Shown here: in pieces, positions 1-8,290 of the stretch | Layout: each line of letters opens with the position of its first letter | Numbering within the stretch: position 1 is the stretch's first letter | Assembly (NCBI GenBank): GCA_030656575.1 | Contig: JAUSPO010000185.1 | Coordinates: 1 to 45,078, forward strand | DNA from: Bacillota bacterium | Lineage (GTDB): Bacteria > Bacillota > Dethiobacteria > DTU022 > UBA8154 | Direction of reading: 5' to 3' | DNA: 45,078 bases | Program-made: the position numbers and the translations under genes | The notes under the pieces: model-generated | Database searches by the model: none | What the model was told of the DNA's origin: nothing | What the model saw: only the letters and a program-made list of their open reading frames with translations

Positions 1-660
1 CATATTGCCCACGTTCTCAATAATTCCAATAGGCCTGTCCCTGTAATCAACGGTGGATCGGGAAAAGACCAACACCCCACCCAGGCCCTGCTTGATGTAT
101 ATACACTGATGCGTGCATTCAAGGATAGGGGTGGTGTGGACGGCAAGAAAATTGCTTTTGTGGGCGACCTTTTTAGGGGGCGGACGGTTCGCTCTCTTGC
201 CTGCCTCTTAACTAATTTTCAGGGAGTTAAGCAGTACTTTGTGGCGCCACAGGAATTGCAAATTGGAGATGATATCCTGTCTTATCTGGATAAACATGGT
301 GTTTCTTACACATTGACGAAAGATTTTAGCAATGTCTTATCCGATGCGGATGCATTCTATATGACGCGCTTGCAGGATGAATGGGACGTTAAAGATGATG
401 GGTGTAAAAAGAGTATAAATCTTCAGGATTACTCATTAACAAAGGACAATATGAACTTATTGCAGCCCCATGCCATCGTAATGCATCCATTGCCCCGCAG
501 GCAGGAAATTTCTTCTGAAGTTGACAACGATCCACGGGCAATGTACTGGCGCCAGGTAAGAAACGGGATGTTTATCAGAGCTGCATTATTAGCGATGATA
601 TTTGACGTTACGGATAATATCTATCGGATTAAAGAATCATTTAGTGAAACCGTGTATTAA
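1..660 (+). CDS. pyrB: Aspartate carbamoyltransferase, 3' part (5' end outside window)
   Basis: Transfers the carbamoyl group of carbamoyl phosphate to aspartate, the committed step of pyrimidine synthesis. The frame is open from the first base, so the gene begins before the window; 219 codons are visible. The family motifs are present: a GKDQHPTQ stretch near the visible start (substrate-binding HPTQ loop) and HPLPR at about codon 161, followed by the usual C-terminal helix with NGMF and RAALLAM. After HPLPR the sequence reads RQEIS instead of the common VDEI, a mild divergence. The first in-frame ATG (109) is internal and not the real start. No pyrI or other pyr gene follows within the window. 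Confident because both ligand motifs are in their expected order. Confidence 0.9.
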   Translation, partial: HIAHVLNNSNRPVPVINGGSGKDQHPTQALLDVYTLMRAFKDRGGVDGKKIAFVGDLFRGRTVRSLACLLTNFQGVKQYFVAPQELQIGDDILSYLDKHGVSYTLTKDFSNVLSDADAFYMTRLQDEWDVKDDGCKKSINLQDYSLTKDNMNLLQPHAIVMHPLPRRQEISSEVDNDPRAMYWRQVRNGMFIRAALLAMIFDVTDNIYRIKESFSETVY

Positions 661-681
661 AAAAGAGAAGGAGGGAAGAAG

Positions 682-1254
682 ATGAAAGTTGTCGCTTTTA
701 ATGGAAGTCCTCGGGAAAAGGGAAATACAGGGATTTTAATAAACTATGTTTTCAAGAAGTTAGGAGAGGAAGAAATTGAATGCGAGCTTGTCAGCCTGGC
801 TGGGAACAGTATCAGGGGCTGTACTGCATGTATGAAATGCAGAGAAGTTCGAAATCAAAGGTGTTCTAATAATAACGATATTGTTAATTATTGCATTGAA
901 AAAATGTTGGAAGCAGATGGGATCATAATAGGATCTCCCACATATTTTGCCAGCCTGACAGCTGAAACAAAAGCATTAATTGATCGGGCAGGCTATGTGG
1001 CAAAAGCAAATGATGGTATGCTGAAACGAAAAGCTGGCGCAGCAGTCTCGGCCGTGCGTCGTGCTGGTTCCCTGAACGTATTCCAGGCCATAAATAATTT
1101 CTTTTTGATCAATGAAATGATCATCCCCGGATCAATATACTGGAATATGGGGATCGGTAGGGAAATTGGGGAAGTAGAATCAGATAAAGAAGGCATAATA
1201 ATTATGGAAAAACTAGGGGAAAACATGGCTTGGCTGCTCAAGAGACTGCAGTAG
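682..1254 (+). CDS. NADPH-dependent FMN reductase / iron-sulfur flavoprotein
   Basis: Flavodoxin-fold protein of 190 residues. The N-terminal GSPREKGNTG is the phosphate-binding loop for FMN. A cysteine cluster C-x2-C-x2-C-x7-C at about residues 47-61 matches the compact motif of archaeal/clostridial iron-sulfur flavoproteins, which bind a [4Fe-4S] cluster next to FMN. GSPTYFASLTAETKALIDR is the conserved second flavin-contact region. It probably moves electrons between a reduced carrier and a small acceptor in the cytoplasm; the true substrate is unknown. The start is supported by the purine-rich AGGAGGG just upstream of the ATG. It lies 21 bases after pyrB and may be cotranscribed, though the functions do not obviously match. 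Confidence 0.85.
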   Translation: MKVVAFNGSPREKGNTGILINYVFKKLGEEEIECELVSLAGNSIRGCTACMKCREVRNQRCSNNNDIVNYCIEKMLEADGIIIGSPTYFASLTAETKALIDRAGYVAKANDGMLKRKAGAAVSAVRRAGSLNVFQAINNFFLINEMIIPGSIYWNMGIGREIGEVESDKEGIIIMEKLGENMAWLLKRLQ

Positions 1255-1406
1255 GCAGGTAAAAACAAATCTGGTTATGAAAAAAAAATGAGATAACGGA
1301 AATATCAGGCATTTCAGGAGTTTCCAGCTGGGCATTCCTGCATCACCTAACCAGACGATGTCAGCAATAGTATAACGTTAAAGTTGAGACTGTATGCACT
1401 AAAGAC

Positions 1407-1455
1407 CATCCCCGGTAGAGTGTGTTTATACTTTTAGCACAATCTACCGGGGATG
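1407..1455. repeat. Long stem-loop with perfect 13-bp arms
   Basis: The arms CATCCCCGGTAGA (1407-1419) and TCTACCGGGGATG (1443-1455) are perfect reverse complements. After a one-base mismatch, TGTG and CACA extend the stem inward, leaving a loop of about 13 bases. It sits between the plus-strand flavoprotein gene and the minus-strand ABC operon/IS200 element. There is no long T tract on either side, so a bidirectional terminator is possible but not proven; a small transposon-derived inverted repeat is the alternative. The rest of 1255-1495 shows nothing else recognisable. Confidence 0.6.
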
Positions 1456-1495
1456 AACTGCTTACAAGACTGTTTTATTCGGAGTAACTCCAAAT

Positions 1496-2140
1496 TAAGC
1501 CACACGCTATGCGTGGGAGAACGGAATAGGCAGAGCCAGTGCCCATGATTAAACAGCCCTCATCTGCTATACTGACTATGGTTTCGCAGGCCAAAGTCAC
1601 AAGCAGAGGAGGGCATTCATAGACAGTTCGAGTCTATCACATACGAAATGGAATTGCACGTACCATGTCGTATTCATTCCCAAATACCGAAGAAAAGTCA
1701 TGTATGGGGAGCTACGCACGGAGATCCGGGATATTATTCGCAAATTATGCGAGTATAAAGCAGTGTCCATTGTAGAAGGAAGCGTCTGTGTGGATCACGT
1801 GCATTTATGTGTTCGAATTCCGCCAAAACTAAGTGTATCCGAATTTATGGGATATTTAAAGGGGAAAAGTGCTTTGATGATATTTGATCGGCATCCCGAG
1901 TTTAGGCAGAAAGGGAACCGCCATTTCTGGGCGAAAGGGTACTACGTCAATACGGTGGGACGAAACGAAGAAGAGATCAGAAAGTATATCAAGAACCAAG
2001 TAGAAGCAGATCAGATCGAAGACAACATAAAGAAGTGATGCCCCTTTAGGGGTGTGTAAGCGGTAATGGCTTGTGAAACCACGCCTTTAGGCGTTGCCAG
2101 TATTATGCCCTTATAGGGCTAAAATCAAGCCACCCCACAG
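1496..2140 (+). mobile_element. IS200/IS605-family element, tnpA only
   Basis: A single-gene IS200-like element. On the left, a subterminal hairpin (CCACACGC, then GCGTGG, about 1500-1516) precedes the transposase gene. On the right there are three compact hairpins: CCCCTTTAGGGG near 2041, ACGCCTTTAGGCGT near 2083, and GCCCTTATAGGGC near 2107. AAGCCAC occurs at both ends, which helps set the approximate limits. No tnpB is present. Such elements move as single-stranded circles and make no target duplication, so the ends are estimates. The right end abuts, and probably supplies the stop codon of, the minus-strand permease gene, so insertion seems to have occurred at that gene's 3' end. Confidence 0.75.
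1619..2038 (+). CDS. tnpA: IS200-type Y1 (HUH) transposase TnpA, non-canonical start
   Basis: Single-strand DNA transposase. The HUH metal site is HVH in the DHVHLCVRIPPK region, and the catalytic tyrosine lies in the GYYVNTVG region with the usual FWAKG before it. Full-length relatives begin about 27 residues before the first ATG (1700). The frame is open upstream and encodes SLSHTKWNC then YHVVFIPKYRRK, exactly the conserved N-terminus. The codon where translation should begin is ATA (1619), eight bases after an AGGAGGG. Counting from there gives 139 residues, the normal family length. Either the start mutated from ATG and the copy is disabled, or a rare start is used. The product identity is certain; activity is doubtful. 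Confidence 0.82.
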   Translation: MDSSSLSHTKWNCTYHVVFIPKYRRKVMYGELRTEIRDIIRKLCEYKAVSIVEGSVCVDHVHLCVRIPPKLSVSEFMGYLKGKSALMIFDRHPEFRQKGNRHFWAKGYYVNTVGRNEEEIRKYIKNQVEADQIEDNIKK

Positions 2141-2891
2141 TAATTCAGTACACGGACTTGGACCGGCTGGAGGTGTTCTATGCTAATTATGATTACTGGC
2201 AGGAGCAGGTGAACTGCCATCCCGGCAGCCAGGTGAATGCCGTAACTGTTATTATCAGCCACGGCAAGGAAAGCCGAAGAGGCCCAGTGGGGCGGGAAAA
2301 TACCGGTAAGCAGGCTCCAGGGAAAGACCAGCAGGTACATCCCCAGGGGGGGGCTAACATGATCACGTTCACCCCCTTAGAGAGGGCTATTCCTTCCACC
2401 CGGTTGGTTGCAAAGGCGCCCAGGAAAAGGGCGGTAATGGGTGTCAGGATGGATGACATGGCCAGCACCAGGGATAATGGAAAAAGGGGCAGGGATACCG
2501 GGCTAACCAGTGGCAGGAGCAGCAGGCCGAACAGAAAACTCAGGGCGGTGGGCACGACCAGGCGGATCAGCAGGTATCCTGTTCGGGTAACGGGAGTTAC
2601 GGAGAGGTACGCCAGCAGCCCCCCTTCCCTCTCCTCCAGCAAAACCAGGCCAGCCATGGCTCCCATGATTATGGGAGTTATGATCGGGAAAAAGCTTATT
2701 ATGAAGACGTGGTGTTCCTCAAGGGCAAAGCCGAGAAACTCTTTTAAGAGAGGTGCAGCCCAGGGAAGGCCGTAGTGCAGCAACGCTGTTACCAGAAAGG
2801 GAGTCGCCAGGACCATGATTATGATTGGATCACGCGGCGCATTGCGCATATCAGCTTTTACCAGGGATGCCGCCTTATGGAGTCTCACCAC
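2125..2891 (-). pseudogene. ABC transporter permease, frameshifted near C-terminus
   Basis: Second permease of a minus-strand ABC exporter, with about six hydrophobic segments and a VLLEEREGGLLAYLSVTPV region typical of ABC-2 type permeases. The frame from 2891 runs to 2193, but its last about 54 residues are not membrane-like. The expected ending (FPWSLLTGIFPPHWASSAF and a final hydrophobic helix HLLLPVIIIS) lies in another frame that stops at 2125. The two frames meet at a run of eight G (2346-2353; C8 in the gene). Nine would restore one protein of about 255 residues. Either a sequencing error, a real mutation or a phase-variable tract. The start overlaps the preceding permease by seven bases. 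The stop codon lies in the IS200 right end. Confidence 0.75.
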
Positions 2892-3589
2892 GAAACCATC
2901 CCCCTTTCCACTACGTAGCGGTAGAAACTCTTTTTAGCCCAGAGAAATGCTAACACCACCCAAAACGCCAGCGACAACGTGCTTAAAGCTGCGTCAGTCG
3001 GGGAGATGCCCCGGAAAGATCCCACTAACAGGAGCATGCCGCCCCGTCCCGGAGCCAAATAGAGCAGGGGATGGGTGAAGAGGCCAAAGTATTCCGCCAG
3101 GGGAAAGACAAATACGGGAGTCAGCAGGAAAGAAACCAGGATGAAGCTGTTCAGGGTACGGCTGCGAACGGCCAGTGTAAATCCCACCAAGGTAAAAATG
3201 GGAGCGGTCAGGCTTACCCCGGTCAGCAGCAGGAGGGGATTAAATGGAACCCTCACGCCCAGCCAAGCTATGGCCAGGCTGGTACCCAGGGAGATGAGGG
3301 AAAGGGATAAGGCCTTGGCGAGAAGGTACTCTCCCGGACGCAAGGGGGTAACCAGGAAGCCTTCCAGCAAGTTCTGCTTTCTTTCAAAAAGAACCAGTCC
3401 CCCCACGAAGAAGAAACCTAGAACAGCAGGATCGGTAAAGAGCAGGACAGGCGCCAGAAAAGTCCCCGGCTCCGGGGGCAGGAGGCGCAGCAGCACGATG
3501 TAAAAAACTGTAATGAGAAAGTAAACGGCGTAAAACCCGTGGCGGTACTGGAAAAGCATATCTGCTTTTATGGCAGCCAAAGCCCTCAT
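2885..3589 (-). CDS. ABC transporter permease (ABC-2 type)
   Basis: Integral membrane protein of 234 residues with about six predicted hydrophobic segments. It contains LVLFERKQNLLEGFLVTPL, the cytoplasmic loop shared by ABC-2 permeases and matched by EEREGGLLAYLSVTP in the neighbouring permease. It probably forms a heterodimeric channel with that neighbour, driven by the ATPase encoded immediately upstream. The gene overlaps the ATPase gene by four bases and the next permease by seven, so the three are translationally coupled. The arrangement (ATPase plus two short permeases) resembles the drug-export ABC sets of the Rv2686c-Rv2688c type, but the substrate cannot be read from sequence. Confidence 0.85.
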   Translation of the reverse strand: MRALAAIKADMLFQYRHGFYAVYFLITVFYIVLLRLLPPEPGTFLAPVLLFTDPAVLGFFFVGGLVLFERKQNLLEGFLVTPLRPGEYLLAKALSLSLISLGTSLAIAWLGVRVPFNPLLLLTGVSLTAPIFTLVGFTLAVRSRTLNSFILVSFLLTPVFVFPLAEYFGLFTHPLLYLAPGRGGMLLLVGSFRGISPTDAALSTLSLAFWVVLAFLWAKKSFYRYVVERGMVSW

Positions 3590-4443
3590 TTTAGTTCCCT
3601 CCCCGTCAGCCGGATAAATATATCTTCAAGGGTGGCCTCCTGAGTGTGGATCGTCTCCACCGGGTTTTCCCGGATCAAGCTGAGAAAGGCCGGGTTCTCC
3701 CCGATCCCCTCCACGGGAAATTCTTGGGATAAGAGGTCTTTCTTCAGGCGGCACTCCACCCGTACCTTTTTCTCCCCCCACTCTATCTTGAGGTTGCGAG
3801 GGGAGTCGACGAGCTTAATGAAGCCGTACACCATGAAGGCCACCCGGTCGCTGATAGCCTCGGCGGCAAACATGTCGTGGGTGGAGAGGAAGATGGTTTT
3901 GCCTTTTTGCTTCTCCTCCAGGAGAATATCCTTAAGACGGCGGGTACTGGAAGGATCCAGCCCCGATGTGGGTTCGTCCAGAAACACTATCTCCGGGTCG
4001 TGTAAAATGGCCCGGATGAAGTTGAGCCTTACCTTCATCCCCTTGGAAAAAGCCCCCACCCGGGTATTGGCCGCATCTTCCAGTCCGACCCGCTCCAGGA
4101 GATCGTGGGGATCCCTGGTCAGTCCGGCATAAAGGGAAGCAAAAAAACGCAGGTTTTCCAGAGCGGTAAAACGCTCGTAGAGGTTGGGGACTTCGTAGGC
4201 GACTCCGATTTTTTCGTAAAAATCCGGCTTGCTCCTGGACATATCCCGACCCAATACACGCACTGTTCCGCTGTAACCTTTAAGTAAGCCGAACAATATT
4301 TTTTGGACGGTGCTCTTCCCCGCCCCCGAAGGACCCAGCAGGGAGAAGATCTCCCCTCGTTCCACCTCAAAGTTAATCCCTTTAACTACTTCCTGTTTCG
4401 CTCCCGGGTACGTAAAATTAAGATCTTTAACCAGTATTCCCAT
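3586..4443 (-). CDS. ABC transporter ATP-binding protein
   Basis: Cytoplasmic ATPase subunit of 285 residues. Walker A is GPSGAGKST at residues 37-45. The signature is FSKGMKVRLN, a KGM variant of LSGGQ common in ABC-2 exporters. Walker B is IVFLDEPTSGLDP, followed by the switch histidine in STHD. A C-terminal extension of about 80 residues follows the nucleotide domain, as in drug and antibiotic exporters. It is the first gene of the minus-strand operon, preceded by AAGGAG, and overlaps the first permease by four bases. It is likely to power export of a small lipophilic compound; specificity is unknown. Confidence 0.9.
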   Translation of the reverse strand: MGILVKDLNFTYPGAKQEVVKGINFEVERGEIFSLLGPSGAGKSTVQKILFGLLKGYSGTVRVLGRDMSRSKPDFYEKIGVAYEVPNLYERFTALENLRFFASLYAGLTRDPHDLLERVGLEDAANTRVGAFSKGMKVRLNFIRAILHDPEIVFLDEPTSGLDPSSTRRLKDILLEEKQKGKTIFLSTHDMFAAEAISDRVAFMVYGFIKLVDSPRNLKIEWGEKKVRVECRLKKDLLSQEFPVEGIGENPAFLSLIRENPVETIHTQEATLEDIFIRLTGRELK

Positions 4444-4689
4444 TTCTGTGTTCTCCTTCTTTCCCCATTAATCCCGTCCGTTATATTTACAGCTATTATT
4501 CAATGTAGGCAATAAAAAGCAATAACAACCCTTTTTTAAAAGGGGAATCTTAAATAACTTGAATAACTTGAATGAAAAAGCCCTTTATGATACAACAAAA
4601 GCAGACAAATGGATTTAAAACTAATGTTCAACTGCAGAATACATCTAATACTTTATTGAAAAAACTAATAATCGGGAGGAAAAAATGAA

Positions 4690-5163
4690 ATGAACATTGG
4701 AATTATTGTTTACTCTCAAACGGGTAACACTTTTGCCGTTGCCCAAAAGCTTAAAGAGAAACTTGATTCAGCAGGTCATTCAGCGAACATCGATCGGGTA
4801 ACAATCACCGGCGAAGCAACCCCGGGGAACAAAAACTTTCAGTTGATTACTCTTCCAGCGGTCGACCAATATGATGCGCTTATCTTCGGTTCTCCGGTAC
4901 AGGCTTTTTCCCTGCACCCGGCAATGATCGCTTATCCGAATCAGCTTTCATCGCTGCAAGGTAAAAAAATTGCCTGTTTTGTGACCAAACAGTTACCCTT
5001 TTACTGGACGGGGGGAAACCGGGCAATTGCTCAGATGAAAAAGATTTGTGAATCAAAAGGGGCAGCAGTTTGTGGAACAGAAATCGTTGTTTGGTCCAAA
5101 TCGCAACGTGATCATAACATCAGTAGATGTATTGAAAGCCTGAGCAGCCAAATTGCAAATTAA
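4690..5163 (+). CDS. Flavodoxin-family protein
   Basis: A 157-residue protein starting MNIGIIVYSQTGNTFAVA. SQTGNT is the FMN phosphate loop, and FGSPVQAFSLHPAM corresponds to the second flavin loop. Length fits a short-chain flavodoxin-like domain. A GGGAGG precedes two overlapping candidate starts: the first ATG (4685) opens only a two-codon frame (ATG AAA TGA), so the second ATG, inside that frame, must be used; this could cause weak coupling by reinitiation. It lies 52 bases upstream of an FMN-binding-domain gene, and both proteins appear to handle flavin, so they may act together in membrane-linked electron transfer. Confidence 0.82.
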   Translation: MNIGIIVYSQTGNTFAVAQKLKEKLDSAGHSANIDRVTITGEATPGNKNFQLITLPAVDQYDALIFGSPVQAFSLHPAMIAYPNQLSSLQGKKIACFVTKQLPFYWTGGNRAIAQMKKICESKGAAVCGTEIVVWSKSQRDHNISRCIESLSSQIAN

Positions 5164-5215
5164 TACTTGCAGTATTCAGGTAATCACCTTGTAAAATTAA
5201 GGGGAGCGATTTTCT

Positions 5216-5620
5216 TTGAAAAAGAAAACGGCAACCATTCTCGCTGTCTTGTCGGTAGTGGTCGTAGTTGGTTACTTTGTTGCAACCGGCATGATAAAAA
5301 ACATTGAATCAAATCTTGCGCAGTTGGCAGATTTACCTGTACTAAATGTTGATCTTTCTAAAATAAAAGATGGCACATATGCCGGTAATTACATGGTGTT
5401 TCCCGTTTCAGCAGAAGTTGAAGTCACCGTAGAGAACCATAAGATTACGGGAATTGAAATAATAAAACACACTCACGGCCAGGGAGCGACAGCTGAAATA
5501 ATCCCAGCAAAAGTGGTCGAAAACCAAACTTTGGAAGTTGATACGGTCTCAGGTGCCACCTATAGCAGTAAAGTAATATTGAAAGCAATAGAGAATGCCC
5601 TGCTTAGCGCCAGTGAGTAG
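5216..5620 (+). CDS. FMN-binding domain protein (membrane-anchored)
   Basis: A 134-residue protein with one N-terminal hydrophobic helix (residues about 7-25) and an extracytoplasmic FMN_bind domain of the type found in NqrC/RnfG. DTVSGAT at residues 109-115 fits the ApbE flavin-transferase site, where FMN is attached covalently through a phosphoester to the threonine (T115 here). The start is TTG at 5216, behind GGGGAG; no ATG or GTG is suitably placed. It probably acts as a one-flavin electron carrier on the outer face of the membrane. Its neighbour is a flavodoxin-like gene. No apbE gene is in the window, so the flavin transferase must be elsewhere. Confidence 0.82.
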   Translation: MKKKTATILAVLSVVVVVGYFVATGMIKNIESNLAQLADLPVLNVDLSKIKDGTYAGNYMVFPVSAEVEVTVENHKITGIEIIKHTHGQGATAEIIPAKVVENQTLEVDTVSGATYSSKVILKAIENALLSASE

Positions 5621-5927
5621 CAATACAATTTTGAACCCGGAGAACCGGCTGCGATAATGCCCATCTTCAGATGACAGCGACGCCTTTATTTTCCACGCTT
5701 ATGTTTTTACAGGTAAAATTAACTTGACTCCATGACAGTGAGAATAGAGATCAATAACCAGACGACCGTATTTAGTGATATATTAAATAGTTTACAGTAG
5801 GAATTTTGACAAGTTTTAGCGAATAGATAGTAAGTCCAGATATTTGTAAAATAATTAGTTCTTTCCAATGGCGTTTCTTTTGATCATTTACCCTTTTGTG
5901 GATAATTTAAGAATGAGGGAAAACAAC

Positions 5928-6773
5928 ATGGCAAAAAATAAATTAGTTATGCCTGTAGTAAAGTGGGTGGGTGGAAAACGGCAAATAATTAATCTAATAA
6001 CAAAATACGTCCCTAAAAAATTTTCCACATATTATGAACCTTTCGTAGGCGGTGGAGCTGTTTTATTTGAACTCCAGCCAAAAAAGGCTGTTGTAAATGA
6101 TATTAATGCCGAGTTAATAAATATTTACGAGGTTATTAGGGATCGAGTAGAAGAATTGATTGGGGATTTAAAGCAGCATCGAAACGAAGCGGATTATTTT
6201 TACGATATAAGGGAGAAAGACCGGGACAAGAACGAGTACAGTGGATGGACACCTGTCCAAAAAGCTTTGAGAATTATATATCTTAACAAAACTTGTTATA
6301 ATGGCTTGTTTAGGGTTAATAAAGCAGGAGAGTTCAATGCGCCCTTTGGTTATTACGTAAACCCTAACATCGTAAACGAAATTACTTTACGAGCAGTAAG
6401 CATATACTTCAACAAAGCCAAGATATCATTTTACTGTAAAGATTTTGAAGAAGTTTTAAAAGGAGCGAGAAAAGGGTCATTTGTTTATCTTGACCCTCCG
6501 TACGATCCAGTTTCTGCTACTTCGAGCTTCACAGGTTACGACAAGGGCGGATTTGGTAAGGACGAGCAAATAAGGCTTAAAAAAACATGTGATAAGCTAA
6601 ACAAACAGGGCATAAAATTCCTTCTTTCCAATTCAGCTACAGATTTTATACAAGACCTTTACCTCAACAAAGAATACAAAATAGAAGTAATCCAGGCTAA
6701 AAGAGTTATTAATTCTCAAGCCGACAAACGGGGCGAAATTGACGAAGTACTGGTGATGAATTATGAGCCTTGA
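5928..6773 (+). CDS. DNA adenine methyltransferase, D12 class (Dam/DpnM-like)
   Basis: N6-adenine DNA methyltransferase of about 281 residues. VKWVGGKRQI (residues 11-20) and EPFVGGGAV form the SAM-binding site, and DPPYDP (D189) is the catalytic motif. This order (SAM motif first, then DPPY) defines the alpha/D12 group that includes Dam and DpnM, which usually modify GATC; the target here is not proven. I chose ATG 5928, after GAGGG, because conserved sequence begins there; in-frame ATGs at 5868 and 5913 would add up to 20 residues not typical of the family. The stop overlaps the next frame, which looks like a restriction endonuclease remnant, suggesting a former type II system. Confidence 0.9.
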   Translation: MAKNKLVMPVVKWVGGKRQIINLITKYVPKKFSTYYEPFVGGGAVLFELQPKKAVVNDINAELINIYEVIRDRVEELIGDLKQHRNEADYFYDIREKDRDKNEYSGWTPVQKALRIIYLNKTCYNGLFRVNKAGEFNAPFGYYVNPNIVNEITLRAVSIYFNKAKISFYCKDFEEVLKGARKGSFVYLDPPYDPVSATSSFTGYDKGGFGKDEQIRLKKTCDKLNKQGIKFLLSNSATDFIQDLYLNKEYKIEVIQAKRVINSQADKRGEIDEVLVMNYEP

Positions 6774-7047
6774 CTTAACAAAAAATGATATGGCCTGGGA
6801 AAAGCTGTTTAATAAGTACAATATATTGAAGAGCATAGAAAGCTCTGGCTCTTTTTTAATTACTGCAGCCCAAATAAACGAATTTAGAGAAGCAAGATTA
6901 ATGACCAAATTCGACCAAAGAATAAACCTTCCTAAGCTTTTTTCTCAAAACCAATTAGCTATTTTACCTATTACAAGAAGCTTAACTGATATGCTAACTA
7001 AGAAAAAGAAGAAGATCAGCATACCAAAAAATTTACCTATGGACTAA
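6763..7047 (+). pseudogene. Probable type II restriction endonuclease, truncated remnant
   Basis: A 94-residue frame overlapping the methyltransferase stop by 11 bases, the arrangement expected for a cognate endonuclease. The stretches KNDMAWEKLFNKYNILKSIE, FREARLMTKFDQRINLPK and NQLAILPITR resemble, from memory, the N-terminal region of restriction endonucleases paired with D12-class methyltransferases; such proteins are usually around 300 residues. After ILPITR the sequence turns into a lysine-rich tail (KKKKKISIPKNLPMD) and stops. The likely reading is a gene that lost its middle and catalytic part by deletion. An alternative is a complete small protein of unknown role. The family assignment is not checked against a database. 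Confidence 0.5.
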
Positions 7048-7075
7048 GAGTTTGTTTTAAGGAAAGGAGGGGAAA

Positions 7076-7552
7076 ATGGTTTTTTCATCAATTATTCCGG
7101 TATTGTTTATTGTATTAGTCGTTTTGATTGTCGTAGGGATAAAAGTTGAGTCAAAAAAAGGAGGCGAAGAAGTGATAAAAAAGGTTTATATATACTTGGT
7201 ATTATTTGCAACATTAATGATGACCATTGGCGGAAGTGTGGCGGCGTTCATGGCCATTGCAGACATTATTACACCCGTGCCATCATACCATCAGTCTTTC
7301 GAGGATTTTAAGAGGGGAATGGAGCGGCCTTATAGTCCTGAAGTTACGGATACAGCAAATCTTTCTGAAGAAGAATTAAGAGCAAGATACGATACCATGA
7401 TATTAGAGCAAAGAGAAAACCAGATTGCGAGAGGAAAAAACTCTCTCGTTAAGAGTTTTGGCTGGATTGTAATTCCCCTGCCGATTTTTATATATTTTCA
7501 GCGACGGCTGGCAAGGGATGATACACGGAAAAATGACCGAGATGACGAATGA
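7076..7552 (+). CDS. Small membrane protein of unknown function (DUF5671-like?)
   Basis: A 158-residue protein with three hydrophobic segments: residues about 3-22, 36-62, and 125-140. The stretch KVYIYLVLFATLMMTIGGS at the second segment resembles the repeat unit of DUF5671-type membrane proteins, but this is a weak match. Between segments two and three is an acidic loop with SEEELRARYDTMI. The start has AAAGGAGGGG upstream. A second good ribosome site (AAAGGAGG) lies inside the gene near 7160, before a GTG at 7171, so a shorter form lacking the first helix is possible. It overlaps the following AlkD-like gene, hinting at coupled translation. Confidence 0.55.
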   Translation: MVFSSIIPVLFIVLVVLIVVGIKVESKKGGEEVIKKVYIYLVLFATLMMTIGGSVAAFMAIADIITPVPSYHQSFEDFKRGMERPYSPEVTDTANLSEEELRARYDTMILEQRENQIARGKNSLVKSFGWIVIPLPIFIYFQRRLARDDTRKNDRDDE

Positions 7553-8258
7553 TCAAAAAACAATTAAAAGTGAGCTGAATAAATACGCCGATTCTGAAAA
7601 AGCGGGATTTCTTCTCCGTTATTTCAAGGTTTTTCCCGGCGGCTATGGGGAAGGGGATCTGTTCATTGGTGTAAAAGTTCCCTATCAGAGAATAATCGCC
7701 CGGAAATACTATCTGGAAATTCCTTTACAAGAAGTGGAAAGACTGCTGCAGGATCCTGTTCACGAGTGCCGCCTCACCGCTCTGTTTATCCTTTCCCTGC
7801 GTTTCGAAAAGTCACGCACGGAAGAGGATAAAAAGGAGATAGTGGACCTCTACCTGTGGAACCTTTCTTATGTAAATAACTGGGATCTGGTGGATTCCTC
7901 GGCAGAGAAGATACTTGGCCCATATTTAATGGATAATAAGAAAGATCTGCTCTACGAATTAGCTGAATCGGGAGATCTGTGGAAACAGAGAACGGCTATG
8001 ATGACGACCTTTCATTTTATCAAGAACGGTCGCTTTACGGAGACTCTGGATCTTGCGGAGGGCTTTCTGCAGCATAAACATGATCTCATGCACAAGGCGG
8101 TGGGCTGGATGCTTCGGGAGATTGGGAAGCGGGACTTTTCTGTGGAATACGAATTTTTACAAAAGCACTACCGGAAGATGCCCCGGACAATGCTTCGATA
8201 TGCCATCGAAAAATTCGAGCCTCAACTGAGAGAGAAATTTTTAAAAGGGCTCCTGTAA
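7518..8258 (+). CDS. AlkD-like DNA alkylation repair protein (HEAT-repeat glycosylase)
   Basis: About 240 residues made largely of helical HEAT-like repeats. Signature stretches of the AlkD family are visible: VKVPYQRIIARKYY near the N-terminus, the NNWDLVDSSA segment, WKQRTAMMTTF, and MHKAVGWMLREIGKRD near the C-terminus. AlkD excises positively charged alkylated bases such as 7-methylguanine and 3-methyladenine without flipping the base. Three in-frame ATGs (7518, 7533, 7542) are possible starts, all inside the end of the previous gene; 7542 gives the shortest protein and fits family length best. Cytoplasmic repair role inferred from the family. Confidence 0.85.
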   Translation: MIHGKMTEMTNDQKTIKSELNKYADSEKAGFLLRYFKVFPGGYGEGDLFIGVKVPYQRIIARKYYLEIPLQEVERLLQDPVHECRLTALFILSLRFEKSRTEEDKKEIVDLYLWNLSYVNNWDLVDSSAEKILGPYLMDNKKDLLYELAESGDLWKQRTAMMTTFHFIKNGRFTETLDLAEGFLQHKHDLMHKAVGWMLREIGKRDFSVEYEFLQKHYRKMPRTMLRYAIEKFEPQLREKFLKGLL

Positions 8259-8290
8259 TTATAGGAAAGTCGATTCATGGAGGTAAAAAA

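Noticed and set aside
993-1268. Minus-strand frame opposite the flavoprotein gene
   Set aside because: Shadow of a well-supported gene; no ribosome site or family motif.
3071-4132. Plus-strand frames opposite the ABC operon
   Set aside because: Arginine/serine-rich antisense frames over genes with clear ABC motifs.
5732-5800. 22-residue frame MTVRIEINNQ...
   Set aside because: No ribosome site and no recognisable family; treated as chance in the gap before the methyltransferase.
5806-5834. TTGACA as a promoter for the methyltransferase
   Set aside because: No acceptable -10 hexamer at 16-18 bases.
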